64,000 nt of DNA from Spongiibacter tropicus DSM 19543 (GTDB lineage Bacteria; Pseudomonadota; Gammaproteobacteria; Pseudomonadales; Spongiibacteraceae): NCBI RefSeq assembly GCF_000420325.1, contig NZ_ATUS01000001.1, positions 1,120,463-1,184,462 of the forward strand, read 5' to 3'. The notes below the pieces were generated by a model. That model was not told the origin of the DNA. It worked only from the letters and a program-made list of their open reading frames with translations, and did no database searches. The position numbers and the translations under genes were made by a program. Shown here in pieces: positions 1 to 12,715 of the stretch (positions are counted from its first letter, which is position 1; each line of letters begins with the position of its first letter).

Positions 1-411
1 AAAATGACCGGCGTCGCCGAGCAGTTCCAGTACATCCTGCGCGACGAATCCATGCACCTGAACTTCGGCATCGACATGATCAACCAGATCAAGCTCGAAA
101 ACCCGCATCTGTGGAGCGCCCAGTTCCAGGAAGAAGTCACCCAGATGATCGTCGAAGGCATGCAACTGGAAATCGAATACGCCAAAGACTCCATGCCTCG
201 CGGCGTACTCGGCATGAACTCGGCCATGATGGAGGAATACCTCAAATTCATCGCCAACCGCCGCCTCTCACAACTCGGCCTCAAAGAGCAGTTCCCCAAC
301 GCCCAAAACCCCTTCCCGTGGATGAGCGAAATCATGGACCTGCGCAAAGAGAAAAACTTCTTTGAAACCCGAGTGATTGAATACCAGACTGGCGGTGCGC
401 TGACTTGGTAA
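1..411 (+). CDS. nrdB: Ribonucleotide reductase class Ia beta subunit, C-terminal part (5' cut by window)
   Basis: The frame is open from base 1, so the gene starts before the window. About 136 C-terminal residues are present. NrdB carries the diiron-tyrosyl radical cofactor that lets the alpha subunit reduce ribonucleotides to deoxyribonucleotides in the cytoplasm. The segment [10 protein letters not shown] near the start supplies a Glu and a His of the second iron-ligand group. The end [10 protein letters not shown] is the flexible tail with the conserved Tyr for radical transfer to the alpha subunit. A strong terminator follows 10 bases after the stop. The alpha subunit gene is presumably upstream, outside the window. 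Confidence 0.93.
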   Translation, partial: KMTGVAEQFQYILRDESMHLNFGIDMINQIKLENPHLWSAQFQEEVTQMIVEGMQLEIEYAKDSMPRGVLGMNSAMMEEYLKFIANRRLSQLGLKEQFPNAQNPFPWMSEIMDLRKEKNFFETRVIEYQTGGALTW

Positions 412-420
412 TAGCTCCCA

Positions 421-450
421 AGGCCCTCTTTTAAGAGGGCCTTTTTGTTT
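421..450 (+). terminator. Intrinsic terminator after nrdB
   Basis: The arms AGGCCCTC and GAGGGCCT enclose TTTTAA and are followed by a T-rich tail (TTTTTGTTTG). This is a textbook rho-independent terminator for nrdB. The rest of the gap up to 607 shows no convincing gene. Confidence 0.9.
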
Positions 451-607
451 GTATCAGTCAAGATACTCATTCACACCCTTTTAGAACGCGCCAAGCCATA
501 CGGCATCACATCTACTTCATCATCACCGAGCTTTCCCAGCGCCTATCACATCATGGTAAGTTGCCCTCAGACTGGCGACTGCCAACACTCAGCAGGGAGG
601 CGCAACC

Positions 608-1252
608 ATGACTGCCACTCGATTTACCATCACCACCTTTGACTGGGTCCCGGAGTTTCCGCGCGGCTTTGTCCGCGACTTGCGTGCGCGTTGGGCATTG
701 GAGGAAGCTGGACTCGACTACATGGTGGAATCGGTGCCGTTTCACAACCGCCAGCCCGCGCACTTCAGTCAGCAGGCCTTTGGTCAGGTCCCGTGGCTGC
801 GCGATGGTGATATCACGCTGTTCGAAAGCGGGGCCATGCTGCTGCATATCGGCGAGCAAAGCGACGCGCTGCTCCCCACTGCCCCGGCAGAACGGGCAGA
901 GGTCATACAGTGGCTATTCGCCGCGCTGAACTCGGTGGAAATGGCCAGCCTGCCCTGGTTTATTTTGCGGTTTACCGACGGCGATGAATCGGCTCCCGAG
1001 CGCGCCCGCATTCTAGACTTTCTCAAGGCTCGCCTTCGTCACATGGGAGCCGTGTTGGCAGACCGGGAGTGGCTGGCCGACAGCTTCTCGATTGCCGATA
1101 TTGCGATGGCCGATGTGTTGCGTCTGGTGGACCGCCTGGATGGGCTGGACGACTCGCCACATTGTCGCCAGTATGTTGCAAAGGCTTGCTCGCGACCGGC
1201 GTTTCAAAAAGCCCATGCGGATCAGCTCGCCCATTTCGCCCAGAACGACTGA
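608..1252 (+). CDS. Glutathione S-transferase family protein
   Basis: A 214-residue cytoplasmic protein of normal GST length. Residues about 1-85 form the thioredoxin-like domain, with the ESGAMLLHIGE stretch that usually contacts the gamma-glutamyl part of glutathione. The rest is the all-helical C-terminal domain, including the SIADIAMADVL stretch (the N-capping box region of GSTs). The start is supported by AGGGAGG about 8 bases upstream. Substrate cannot be inferred. It lies 18 bases before a GFA-like gene and may be cotranscribed with it and the following GNAT gene. Confidence 0.85.
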   Translation: MTATRFTITTFDWVPEFPRGFVRDLRARWALEEAGLDYMVESVPFHNRQPAHFSQQAFGQVPWLRDGDITLFESGAMLLHIGEQSDALLPTAPAERAEVIQWLFAALNSVEMASLPWFILRFTDGDESAPERARILDFLKARLRHMGAVLADREWLADSFSIADIAMADVLRLVDRLDGLDDSPHCRQYVAKACSRPAFQKAHADQLAHFAQND

Positions 1253-1270
1253 CGGACAGGAGTCCCTGTT

Positions 1271-1819
1271 ATGAGTTCGAACAGCATCACCGTTCAATGT
1301 CGCTGCGGACACACGACTCTGGCGCTTGAGGGTAAGCACATTATGAGCGTGGAATGCCTGTGCCGGGATTGTCAGCAGGCGGGAGCGCTGCTTCAAACAC
1401 TGGACAGCGCCCCACCGCTATTGGACGACAACGGGGCCACGCGATTTGTGGTGTATAGAAAGGACCGTGTTCGCTGTCAGTCCGGGCAAGACGCACTGAA
1501 GGAGCACCGCCTGTCTCTGGCAGCGAAGACGCGCCGCGTGGTTGCCTGCTGCTGCAATACGCCGATGTTCCTCGAATTTATGAACGGTCATTGGCTGAGC
1601 CTGCATGGCGGCCTTTGGCCTGCACAGACGCTGCCCGCACTGGAGATTCGTACCATGACCCGCGATAAGCCAGCGGGTGTATCGCTGCCTGATGATGTGC
1701 CGAACCCTGCCACACACACGCCGCGATTTTTCTTCAAGCTCATTGCAGCCTGGGCAGCGATGGGGTTTCGCTCTCCAGCCGTCGATTATATTAGCGGCGA
1801 TATCACCCTTCCCGAGTAG
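1271..1819 (+). CDS. GFA/CENP-V-like zinc-binding protein (DUF6151-type)
   Basis: A 182-residue protein with the cysteine layout of the glutathione-dependent formaldehyde-activating (GFA) fold: CRC at residues 10-12, CLCRDC at 29-34 and CCCNTPM further on. These would bind zinc. The divergence from true Gfa and the length fit the DUF6151 family, whose function is unknown. Its position right after a GST gene hints at thiol chemistry, but that is inference. The start ATG follows AGGAG (1259-1263) at 7 bases. Confidence 0.75.
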   Translation: MSSNSITVQCRCGHTTLALEGKHIMSVECLCRDCQQAGALLQTLDSAPPLLDDNGATRFVVYRKDRVRCQSGQDALKEHRLSLAAKTRRVVACCCNTPMFLEFMNGHWLSLHGGLWPAQTLPALEIRTMTRDKPAGVSLPDDVPNPATHTPRFFFKLIAAWAAMGFRSPAVDYISGDITLPE

Positions 1820-1829
1820 CCAAAATCCG

Positions 1830-2291
1830 ATGACCGAAATCACCTATCCTCGCCTTGACGCGATCGATGCAGAGGAGTTGCTGCCCTTACTCAACAGCCA
1901 CCGCGTTCGACAACACCTTATTGCGCACCCCTTGTTTACTCTGTCGTCCTTACAGCAGTGGCTGGTCGAGAAGCAGCGCGTTGACGCGACACCGGGCTGC
2001 CGCGTCAGGGCCATTGCGCTGAACGATGCGCTGATAGGCTGGTGCGGTATTCAGCGGGAAAACGACGAGTATGAGCTGGCCGTGGTGATTGGCGAACAAG
2101 CCTGGGGAGTCGGCAAAGCCGTTTTTCTCGAGCTGATGGACTGGGCGAAGACAATGGGCCACCGCGAAGTGGCGATCAACTTCTTTCACACCCGGCGGCC
2201 ATACCGTTTCCTGACAAAGCGGGCGATCTCGGTCAGGCAGGTTGAGCTGCTGGGCGCGTCATTCACGCGCTACCAGCTCGCCGTGGATTAA
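1830..2291 (+). CDS. GNAT-family N-acetyltransferase
   Basis: A 153-residue protein beginning MTEITYPRLD, 10 bases after the stop of the previous gene. An in-frame ATG at 1677 would run deep into that gene and is rejected. The central part (ELAVVIGEQAWGVGKAVF) matches beta4 and the start of the acetyl-CoA binding helix of GNAT enzymes, with the usual R/QxxGxG/A loop reduced to AWGVGKA. The C-terminal half has the NFFHTRRPYRFLTK segment. It probably transfers an acetyl group from acetyl-CoA to an amine; the acceptor is unknown. Confidence 0.7.
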   Translation: MTEITYPRLDAIDAEELLPLLNSHRVRQHLIAHPLFTLSSLQQWLVEKQRVDATPGCRVRAIALNDALIGWCGIQRENDEYELAVVIGEQAWGVGKAVFLELMDWAKTMGHREVAINFFHTRRPYRFLTKRAISVRQVELLGASFTRYQLAVD

Positions 2292-2421
2292 CGGTTCCGA
2301 TCAAGCAAAAATTGATTTGGCATGTTCTGCGGGAAACCGCGCCAAGGAGCCAGAACTTTATTTGTCAGGCGGTATCCTATAGGCTCATCAGCAGCTCATT
2401 TCACAACAGCTTCATTTGGAC

Positions 2422-2760
2422 ATGAAACGCCGCGTACGTATCATCTACATACTCATCGCCCTGCTGGCATCGCAGTCTGTCTGGTCGATGCTGGATGAGC
2501 ACGGCATTAGCAACGCCGCTCCGGCCACCGGAGAGCTGCGCCACGATGGGCATGCCGCTGATGATCAAGGTGAACGCCAGCATGCCGATGATGCGGAAAG
2601 TTGCATTCATTGTTGCCACTGCCATTTCCACCAAATCTCGTATGTTCCCCCTTCAGAATCCTCACTTGAGCTAGCGGTCAGAGAGGCCAATTCATCAGGC
2701 TATAGCGCGCTGCTGACCGAAGCGTATCCAAACACTCCCTTCAGGCCTCCCATCTTGTAA
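2422..2760 (+). CDS. Small exported His/Cys-rich metal-binding protein (CzcI-like)
   Basis: A 112-residue protein with a hydrophobic N-terminal export segment (residues about 5-23), a His/Asp-rich stretch (HDGHAADDQGERQHADD) and a dense metal-site motif CIHCCHCHFH at residues 61-70. It sits immediately upstream of czcCBA in the same direction, where CzcI-type periplasmic regulators or buffers lie in known czc operons. The TTG two codons upstream is a possible alternative start. The role is inferred from position and the thiol/imidazole cluster. Zinc, cadmium, cobalt or copper cannot be told apart from sequence. Confidence 0.65.
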   Translation: MKRRVRIIYILIALLASQSVWSMLDEHGISNAAPATGELRHDGHAADDQGERQHADDAESCIHCCHCHFHQISYVPPSESSLELAVREANSSGYSALLTEAYPNTPFRPPIL

Positions 2761-2807
2761 ATCCTGTCTCAACCGACACATTTCGCGTTAAAACAACAGG
2801 ATTACAC

Positions 2808-4059
2808 ATGAGTACTCTTCGTATCTGGTGCGAGCGATGGCTTGCGCTGGCCTTGTGTTTGCTGGCGTCTCCAGCCCATGCACAACTGACACTGCCAGAA
2901 GCGGTCGCTCGCGCACTCGACAACAACCCTTTTCTGCAAGTTTTCCCGCTTCGCGAACAAGCGGCAGCGGCAAGGACGGACACCGCCAAGCAAGCCCCTG
3001 GCTATGCCATCGGTATTGAAGCGGAAAACCTCGCCGGCAATGGCACATTGGCCGGCACTGGCAATGCGGAGTATGCACTGTCGATTAGCTCGGTGATTGA
3101 GCTTGGCGATAAACGCAAGGCCCGAACCGCCCTGGCCAACACCCGCTATGCCAGGACGGCTCTGGAGCACAAAGCGGCCGCGCTGGATTTGGTCGCCACC
3201 GTCACGCAAGGCTTTGTTAGCGCACTCAGTTTGAAGCATCAGATTTTCGTCGAAGAACGTGCTCTGGCGTTAACTGACGAGACTCTTGATGTTATCTCAC
3301 GGCTCGCCCGTAAAGGCGCTGTGCCCGAGGCAGACAGACTCCGAGCGAAGGCGCAACAGTCGCAGGCCGAACTTAATCTCGCCGCGCTCAAAGCGGAATA
3401 CGACGCTGAAAGACAGTCTCTGGCAAGCCTCTGGGGCGAGCCACAGGCCGGGTTCAACGACGTGGAGGGCAATCTCTTTTCCTTCGCCAATGCCACCGAC
3501 TTCCCCAGCCTGCGGCGTCGCGTAGAGCGTTCACCCGAGCTGGCGATTCTCGCCTCAGAGCGGCGGATGGCGGAAGCGGAACTGGCGCTCGCACGCAGCC
3601 AGTCCAGTGCCAATATCAATTGGAGACTGGGTGTGCGTCATGAGCAGTTTAGTGGCGACTCTGCGTTGACGGCGAGCCTGGAAATCCCGCTATTTTCAGC
3701 CGCCCGAAATCGCGGAGAGGAAAAGGCAGCCCACGCCGAGTTCAATAGTCAATCTTATCGTCGCGAAGATCGGGAACTGAAGCTGGGCGCGCGGCTATAT
3801 CGCGCCTGGCAGGCGTTTCAGCAAAACCAGTTGGCGGCAAAGACGCTGCAGACAAGGATTATCCCCACGCTGGAATCGGCCCAATCACAAACCCGCCGCG
3901 CCTACGAGCAGGGCCGTTATCGCTATACCGACTGGCTGGCCGTCCAGAATGAACTGCTGGATGCCCGGCGACGACTGATCCACGCCGCCACCGCGGCGCT
4001 CCACAATCAAACACTTATCGAACAGTTGACGGCCACTCCCCTCGCCGAGGAGGCAAGCC

Positions 4060-4070
<11 letters not shown>
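2808..4070 (+). CDS. czcC: CzcC-type outer-membrane efflux protein (TolC family)
   Basis: A 420-residue outer-membrane factor for a tripartite heavy-metal exporter. It begins with a clear signal peptide ending in SPAHA, then LTLPEAVARALDNNP, the typical start of OEP repeats. Two OEP domains follow with long alpha-helical, coiled-coil-prone stretches, which is the expected TolC/CzcC architecture and length. The stop overlaps the start of the adaptor gene, so the two are translationally coupled. It should form the trimeric exit duct for the CzcBA pump. Confidence 0.88.
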
Positions 4071-8146
<4,076 letters not shown>

Positions 8147-8155
8147 CCATTCTCC

Positions 8156-8179
8156 GCGGTGCAGCTTACCCTGCACCGC
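8156..8179 (+). other. Intergenic hairpin between czcA and the CDF gene
   Basis: Perfect 9-base arms GCGGTGCAG and CTGCACCGC enclose a 6-base loop. No T-tract follows, so it is more likely an mRNA processing or stability element, or a partial terminator, that lowers expression of the CDF gene relative to czcA. It ends 18 bases before the CDF start. Confidence 0.5.
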
Positions 8180-8197
8180 AATACACAGGAGACAATC

Positions 8198-9070
8198 ATG
8201 CACGACCATACGCATGCCGCCCGATCCCAGCGCATGGGCTGGGCATTCCTCTTGAACCTGTCGTTCTCGATCATCGAATTTATTGGCGGCTGGCTCACCA
8301 ACAGCACGGCCATTATGGCGGATGCGGTCCACGACCTGGGAGACAGCTTGTCCATCGGCAGTGGCTGGCTACTCGACCGGCTCGGAAATCGAAAGCCAGA
8401 CTCTCAATTCACCTACGGCTATCGTCGCCTGAGTCTGGTGGGGGCACTCGTCAACGGTCTTGTATTAATCAGTGGATCAATATGGGTGATATCAGAGGCC
8501 TTACCGCGCCTGCTTAATCCCGTGATGCCTCACACCGAGGGGATGATTGCCTTGGCCGTGTTGGGAGTCACTGTAAACAGTTTCGCCGCCTATAAGCTCA
8601 AGGCAGGCAAAACACTCAATGAGAAGATTCTAAACTGGCATCTGATGGAGGACGTGTTTGGATGGCTGGCGGTTCTTCTCGTGGCCTTGGTCATGCCAAT
8701 CGTAGACATGCCAATTCTCGATCCATTGCTGTCAGTCGGATTTACCTTATTCATTCTTATCAACGTAGTAAAAACGGTGTTGAAAACCGGGCGCCTTTTT
8801 ATACAAGCCACGCCAAGCGCAAATACCGTCGATACGATCACTCAGTCTTTACGCTCCCTTGATAAGGTTGAGAGCGTCCATCACCTTCACCTCTGGTCAC
8901 TGGACGGCGAGCAACACGTTCTTACCGCGCATATCAGGGCATATCCACTGGACTCACTTGAAGACTATTCAAAGCTAAAAGAAACCATCCATACGGCGCT
9001 GTCGAGCGAGGATATTGCACATACCACAATTGAAATTGAGCTGAGCGACGAGCGATGTCGGGATGAATAA
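8198..9070 (+). CDS. Cation diffusion facilitator (CDF) metal exporter
   Basis: A 290-residue inner-membrane protein of the CzcD/ZitB type. The start at 8198 has AGGAG 8 bases upstream. The short N-terminus has MHDHTH, a small His cluster. TM2 contains MADAVHDLGDS and TM5 contains HLMEDV; these His/Asp pairs form the tetrahedral transport site in zinc-transporting CDFs. A cytoplasmic C-terminal domain with HHLHLWSLDGEQH can bind metal and dimerise. It follows czcA by 51 bases and probably feeds cytosolic metal into the periplasm for CzcCBA. Confidence 0.9.
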   Translation: MHDHTHAARSQRMGWAFLLNLSFSIIEFIGGWLTNSTAIMADAVHDLGDSLSIGSGWLLDRLGNRKPDSQFTYGYRRLSLVGALVNGLVLISGSIWVISEALPRLLNPVMPHTEGMIALAVLGVTVNSFAAYKLKAGKTLNEKILNWHLMEDVFGWLAVLLVALVMPIVDMPILDPLLSVGFTLFILINVVKTVLKTGRLFIQATPSANTVDTITQSLRSLDKVESVHHLHLWSLDGEQHVLTAHIRAYPLDSLEDYSKLKETIHTALSSEDIAHTTIEIELSDERCRDE

Positions 9071-9094
9071 CACATCCACCACATCACGCCGTAT

Positions 9095-10018
9095 CTACAC
9101 CTCACCCAACCACTCTATTCCCATATGGGCGGCATTGAGCAGCACAAACACCAGACCCACCACACTGAAGAACAGCAACAGACTGAGCAACACTTTCTGC
9201 AGGACATCGCGCCCACCGGCGGCCTGCCGCTCCTCACCTTGACGCAGCCGCTCCGTATCACGCGCGGTTTTACTGCCCGACATTTTTTCCAATGCCGAGT
9301 GCAGCGCTGCCGGATCGCAACGCTTTCCAGCAAGTTGATCGCAGGCGAGTTCGGCATCGTGCTGATAGTCGTGCCTGATGCGCCTTGCAATGACTGGCGG
9401 CCACAGCAGGGACGACCAGCGCAGCATCAGCGATTTGAGGTTATCCAGACGGTAGGCGTGAGCCTGTTCATGGGCAATCACCGCCTGAAGTTCAGCTGCA
9501 CTGAGTTGCTGTGTGAGTTGCCGGGAGACAAAGACTTTGGGTCGCAATAGCCCCACGCAGGAAGCCAGCATCCCCGGAGTATCGATAACACGCAGGGCCT
9601 GACCGGTTTCGGCTTCGGTGAGTTTTTCCAGCAGACGAAAGCGCCGTTGACTGAGGTGCAGCGACCAGATCAGTACCGCAAACACCAGCAGCACCAGCAA
9701 ACCGCTTAACATGGCAACCGCCACCACGGCGCCCGCATTGGCATGCACCGGCGCATGAACACCGCAACGGCCGTCATGGCAATGCTCGGCAAGCAGATGT
9801 TCGAGCAGCGTCGGCTGGTTCAACAGCGCCACAACCGCGATGGACGACAGCGGCGCGGTCATACTGAATAGCAAACGCGCGGTGCTGCGCAGGGCGGGGT
9901 TGAGCGGCGCAATGCCGCGATGAAACAGGGGGTAACAAGCCGCCGTCAGCCATTCGGCAAGCACCGTCACAAGAAGCCAGATGCCTGCCCATTTCAGCAG
10001 GAACAACAGCTCAGTCAT
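9095..10018 (-). CDS. M56-family (BlaR1-like) membrane metallopeptidase without a penicillin sensor
   Basis: A 307-residue membrane protein. The zincin motif HEQAH is at residues 183-187 and the downstream HDAELACD (Glu223) supplies the third ligand. Predicted TM segments lie near 5-25, 47-67, 97-120 and 272-296. Full BlaR1/MecR1 proteins are nearly twice as long because of a C-terminal penicillin-binding domain, which is absent here. The loop between TM2 and TM3 instead has a His/Cys cluster, EHCHDGRCGVHAPVH at 78-92, a plausible metal-sensing site. It overlaps the repressor gene by 8 bases (ATGACTGA). It probably cleaves or inactivates the BlaI-like partner when triggered. Confidence 0.85.
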   Translation of the reverse strand: MTELLFLLKWAGIWLLVTVLAEWLTAACYPLFHRGIAPLNPALRSTARLLFSMTAPLSSIAVVALLNQPTLLEHLLAEHCHDGRCGVHAPVHANAGAVVAVAMLSGLLVLLVFAVLIWSLHLSQRRFRLLEKLTEAETGQALRVIDTPGMLASCVGLLRPKVFVSRQLTQQLSAAELQAVIAHEQAHAYRLDNLKSLMLRWSSLLWPPVIARRIRHDYQHDAELACDQLAGKRCDPAALHSALEKMSGSKTARDTERLRQGEERQAAGGRDVLQKVLLSLLLFFSVVGLVFVLLNAAHMGIEWLGEV

Positions 10019-10457
10019 CGGCGGACTCGGTATCGCCGCGTTGATCCGCCTGCAGCACTTGCGAGACCTCTTCGCCGAGTGCCGGTGACTTCATCCGCAG
10101 ATAGTCCACAAAGCCGGACAGCATAGGCGCCAGCTTTCCAGCGGCCACATCGTCGGCAAGATCATTCATCAGCCCGCTGATCAGTTGCGACTGGGTCATC
10201 AAGGCGCGATAGCGATACGCTCGCCCCACTTTGTGGCGCTCGACTAACTGTTTGCGGTGCAGGCGTTCCAGCGTGCTTTGTACCGTCGACAGAGAAAGTG
10301 TGTTTCCCCCCAACTGACTCAGTACTTCCTGGGCACTGGCGGTATGGCTGGCCCAGAGAATATCCAGCACCTCCACTTCGCGCGTCCCCAACTCTGGCAA
10401 ACGCTGTGCGCGGGGCCACGTCAGCCGGCGTATCCATTTATTGTTATCCGATGCCAT
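10011..10457 (-). CDS. BlaI/MecI/CopY-family transcriptional repressor
   Basis: A 148-residue protein. The N-terminal winged helix begins at LGTREVEVLDILWASH and includes LSLSTVQSTLERLHRKQLVERHK, the typical recognition helix and wing of Penicillinase_R proteins. The C-terminal part is the dimerisation domain. Frame extends upstream to 10592, but the ATG at 10457 matches where family members start. It is cotranscribed with the M56 protease gene, giving a BlaR1/BlaI-type pair. No beta-lactamase gene is nearby; candidate targets are the divergent TonB receptor and the metal exporters. Confidence 0.85.
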   Translation of the reverse strand: MASDNNKWIRRLTWPRAQRLPELGTREVEVLDILWASHTASAQEVLSQLGGNTLSLSTVQSTLERLHRKQLVERHKVGRAYRYRALMTQSQLISGLMNDLADDVAAGKLAPMLSGFVDYLRMKSPALGEEVSQVLQADQRGDTESADD

Positions 10458-10540
10458 ATCCTTCACGTACCTTACTCTGAACGCCTCAGTACTTGCCTTT
10501 AATGTCTGAAAACCGATGACTGGTCGGCCAAGGGGCTCGC

Positions 10541-10562
10541 TGTTATCAATACGACTATAACA
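10541..10562. promoter_or_regulatory. Inverted repeat in the repressor/TonB-receptor divergent promoter
   Basis: TGTTAT and ATAACA form perfect 6-base arms around a 10-base spacer, inside the 147-base divergent region. The right arm overlaps a TATAAC that could be the -10 of the TonB receptor promoter. It is a candidate operator for the BlaI-like repressor. It does not match the classic TACA-N-TGTA core of BlaI/MecI/CopY, so the assignment is tentative. Confidence 0.35.
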
Positions 10563-10604
10563 ACGACAAGCAAAGCGATTGCCAACCCTCACGGAGACAA
10601 CATA

Positions 10605-12668
10605 ATGTCACGACATTCAGGCCCATCCACATTACCGTCTATTCACCTGCTGGCCTTGGCAATCGGCGCCGTGAGTTGTTTGCCCGCCAACGCCCATATT
10701 GAAGAGCTGGTGGTAGAAGGGCGACGCGACGCACTGGTCGGGGATGCACGCTCCGCGTCCGAGGGCGTTATCGGCCAGGTTGATCTGGCCCTGCGACCGG
10801 TCCAGCGCCCCGGCGATATTCTCGAGGCCATTCCCGGAATGATCGTGACCCAGCATAGCGGCTCGGGGAAATCCAACCAGATGTTTCTGCGCGGCTTTAA
10901 TCTGGATCACGGCACCGACTTCGCAACCTGGATCGACGGCATGCCGGTGAATATGCGCACCCACGGTCATGGGCAGGGCTACACCGACGCCAACTTTCTG
11001 ATCCCCGAAATCATCGAGAGCCTGCATTATGTGAAAGGCCCCTATCACGCCGAGCTGGGCGATTTTTCCTCGGCGGGCGGCGTGCATATCAACACTTTTC
11101 ACCGGGCGCCCGACAACCGCCTGCAACTGGAAATGGGCGAAGATAATTACCAGCGCCTGTTAGCCATGGGCGGCGCGACGGTCGCGGGCCAACAGCTCTT
11201 TGCCGCTATCGAAAATCAGTATTTCGATGGACCGTGGACGGATATCGACGGCAATGCCCAAAAGCTGAACGGTCTGCTTCGCCTCAGCAGTGGTGATGAC
11301 CGCGATCGCCAGTGGAGCATCACGGCCATGTACTACGACAATGACTGGGATTCTGCCGATCAGATCCCCCAGCGCGCCGTGGATCAGGGACTGATCGACG
11401 AACTGGGTTCGCTCGACGAGCGATTGGGCGGCAACTCCCGGCGCGCCAGCCTGTCTGCTCAATTCAATACGGAGACGGCGCACGGCAATACCGCCTGGGG
11501 CGCCTATGTCATCGACTACGAAATGCAATTGTGGTCGAACTTCACCTACTTCCTGGATGACCCGGTGAATGGCGACCAGTTTGAGCAGTTGGATAAACGC
11601 CGCATTCTCGGCGGGCATTGGAATCATGGCTGGCTAAGCGGCAGCCGCAACCAATTTCGCCAGAAAGTGGGCGTCGAAGTTCGCCACGATGATATCAGCG
11701 ACGTTGGCCTGTACCACACAGCAAACCGACAACGCCTTGCCACCACTCGGGAAGACAGCGTGGAAGAAAGCAGTGCCGCGCTGTTCTACGAAATGGAATG
11801 GCACTTTCATGAGCGCTGGCGCGCCATTCTCGGCCTGCGAGGCGACTACTACCGCTTTGATGTCGACGCCGACAATCCCCTCAACAGCGGCGACACCAGC
11901 GACAGCATTGCCAGCCCCAAAGCCAGTCTGATTTATGCGCTTTCCCCCCGCAGTGAAATGTACCTGAGCGCCGGTCGCGGTTTTCATTCCAACGACGCCC
12001 GCGGCACCACCATACGCGTTGATCCCGGCAGCGGCAGCGCGGTGGACAAGGTCGATCCACTGGTACGCTCCACCGGCGCCGAATGGGGCATCAAGAGTAC
12101 CCTGTTTGAACGCTGGAACACCTCGGTAGCGCTGTGGTATCTCGAACTCGACTCCGAACTGCTGTTTGTTGGTGATGCCGGGACAACCGAGGCCAGCCGC
12201 CCCAGCCGTCGTCGAGGTGTGGAGTTCAACAACTTCATCACGCTCAGCGATATCTGGACCCTGGAAGCCGACCTCGCCTGGACCGACGCAGAATTTTCGG
12301 ACCGCAGCCCTGACGGCCAAGACATTCCCGGCGCCCTGCCCTTTGTCGCCACCGCCGGCCTCACCGCCAATGCGCCCAACGGCTGGTTTGGCTCACTGCA
12401 CCTGCGCCACTTCGCCAGCTATCCGCTGATTGAAGACGACAGCGTGGAATCCGACGGTTCCACCCTCGCCAGCGCCACCGTGGGCTGGGGCAACGAGCGA
12501 GTCACCCTGCAACTGGATGTGCTGAACCTGCTCGACAGCGATGACCACGACATCGATTACTTCTACGCGTCCCGCCTGCCCGGCGAGCCCGCCGCCGGTG
12601 TCGAAGACATTCACTACAAGGTGTTTGAGCCGCGTCAGCTACGGGCGCGGCTTCGCTTCACCTTTTAA
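10605..12668 (+). CDS. TonB-dependent outer-membrane receptor
   Basis: A 687-residue receptor with a signal peptide ending around PANAH, a TonB-box-like IEELVVEGRR, and a plug domain with GDILEAIPGMIVTQHSG and MFLRGFNLDHGTDFATW. A 22-strand barrel follows, ending in LRARLRFTF with the terminal Phe used for Bam-dependent insertion. The ATG follows GGAGAC. The plug contains NMRTHGHGQG, a His-rich surface loop typical of this subfamily. Its placement next to a protease/repressor pair and a czc locus suggests regulated import of a metal or metal chelate. The substrate is unknown. Confidence 0.85.
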   Translation: MSRHSGPSTLPSIHLLALAIGAVSCLPANAHIEELVVEGRRDALVGDARSASEGVIGQVDLALRPVQRPGDILEAIPGMIVTQHSGSGKSNQMFLRGFNLDHGTDFATWIDGMPVNMRTHGHGQGYTDANFLIPEIIESLHYVKGPYHAELGDFSSAGGVHINTFHRAPDNRLQLEMGEDNYQRLLAMGGATVAGQQLFAAIENQYFDGPWTDIDGNAQKLNGLLRLSSGDDRDRQWSITAMYYDNDWDSADQIPQRAVDQGLIDELGSLDERLGGNSRRASLSAQFNTETAHGNTAWGAYVIDYEMQLWSNFTYFLDDPVNGDQFEQLDKRRILGGHWNHGWLSGSRNQFRQKVGVEVRHDDISDVGLYHTANRQRLATTREDSVEESSAALFYEMEWHFHERWRAILGLRGDYYRFDVDADNPLNSGDTSDSIASPKASLIYALSPRSEMYLSAGRGFHSNDARGTTIRVDPGSGSAVDKVDPLVRSTGAEWGIKSTLFERWNTSVALWYLELDSELLFVGDAGTTEASRPSRRRGVEFNNFITLSDIWTLEADLAWTDAEFSDRSPDGQDIPGALPFVATAGLTANAPNGWFGSLHLRHFASYPLIEDDSVESDGSTLASATVGWGNERVTLQLDVLNLLDSDDHDIDYFYASRLPGEPAAGVEDIHYKVFEPRQLRARLRFTF

Positions 12669-12698
12669 GCTGACACACAACGTAAGAAGACACACGAC

Positions 12699-12715
12699 GA
12701 CCGGCGGCGCCGGTC
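12699..12715. terminator. Hairpin between convergent TonB receptor and SDR genes
   Basis: Perfect 7-base arms GACCGGC and GCCGGTC enclose a 3-base loop and overlap the stop codon of the SDR gene. There is no T-run, so it is only a possible bidirectional terminator. Confidence 0.4.

Noticed and set aside
10011-10018. The BlaI/M56 pair as a beta-lactam resistance locus
   Set aside because: The M56 protein lacks a penicillin-binding domain and no beta-lactamase or PBP2a gene is nearby.
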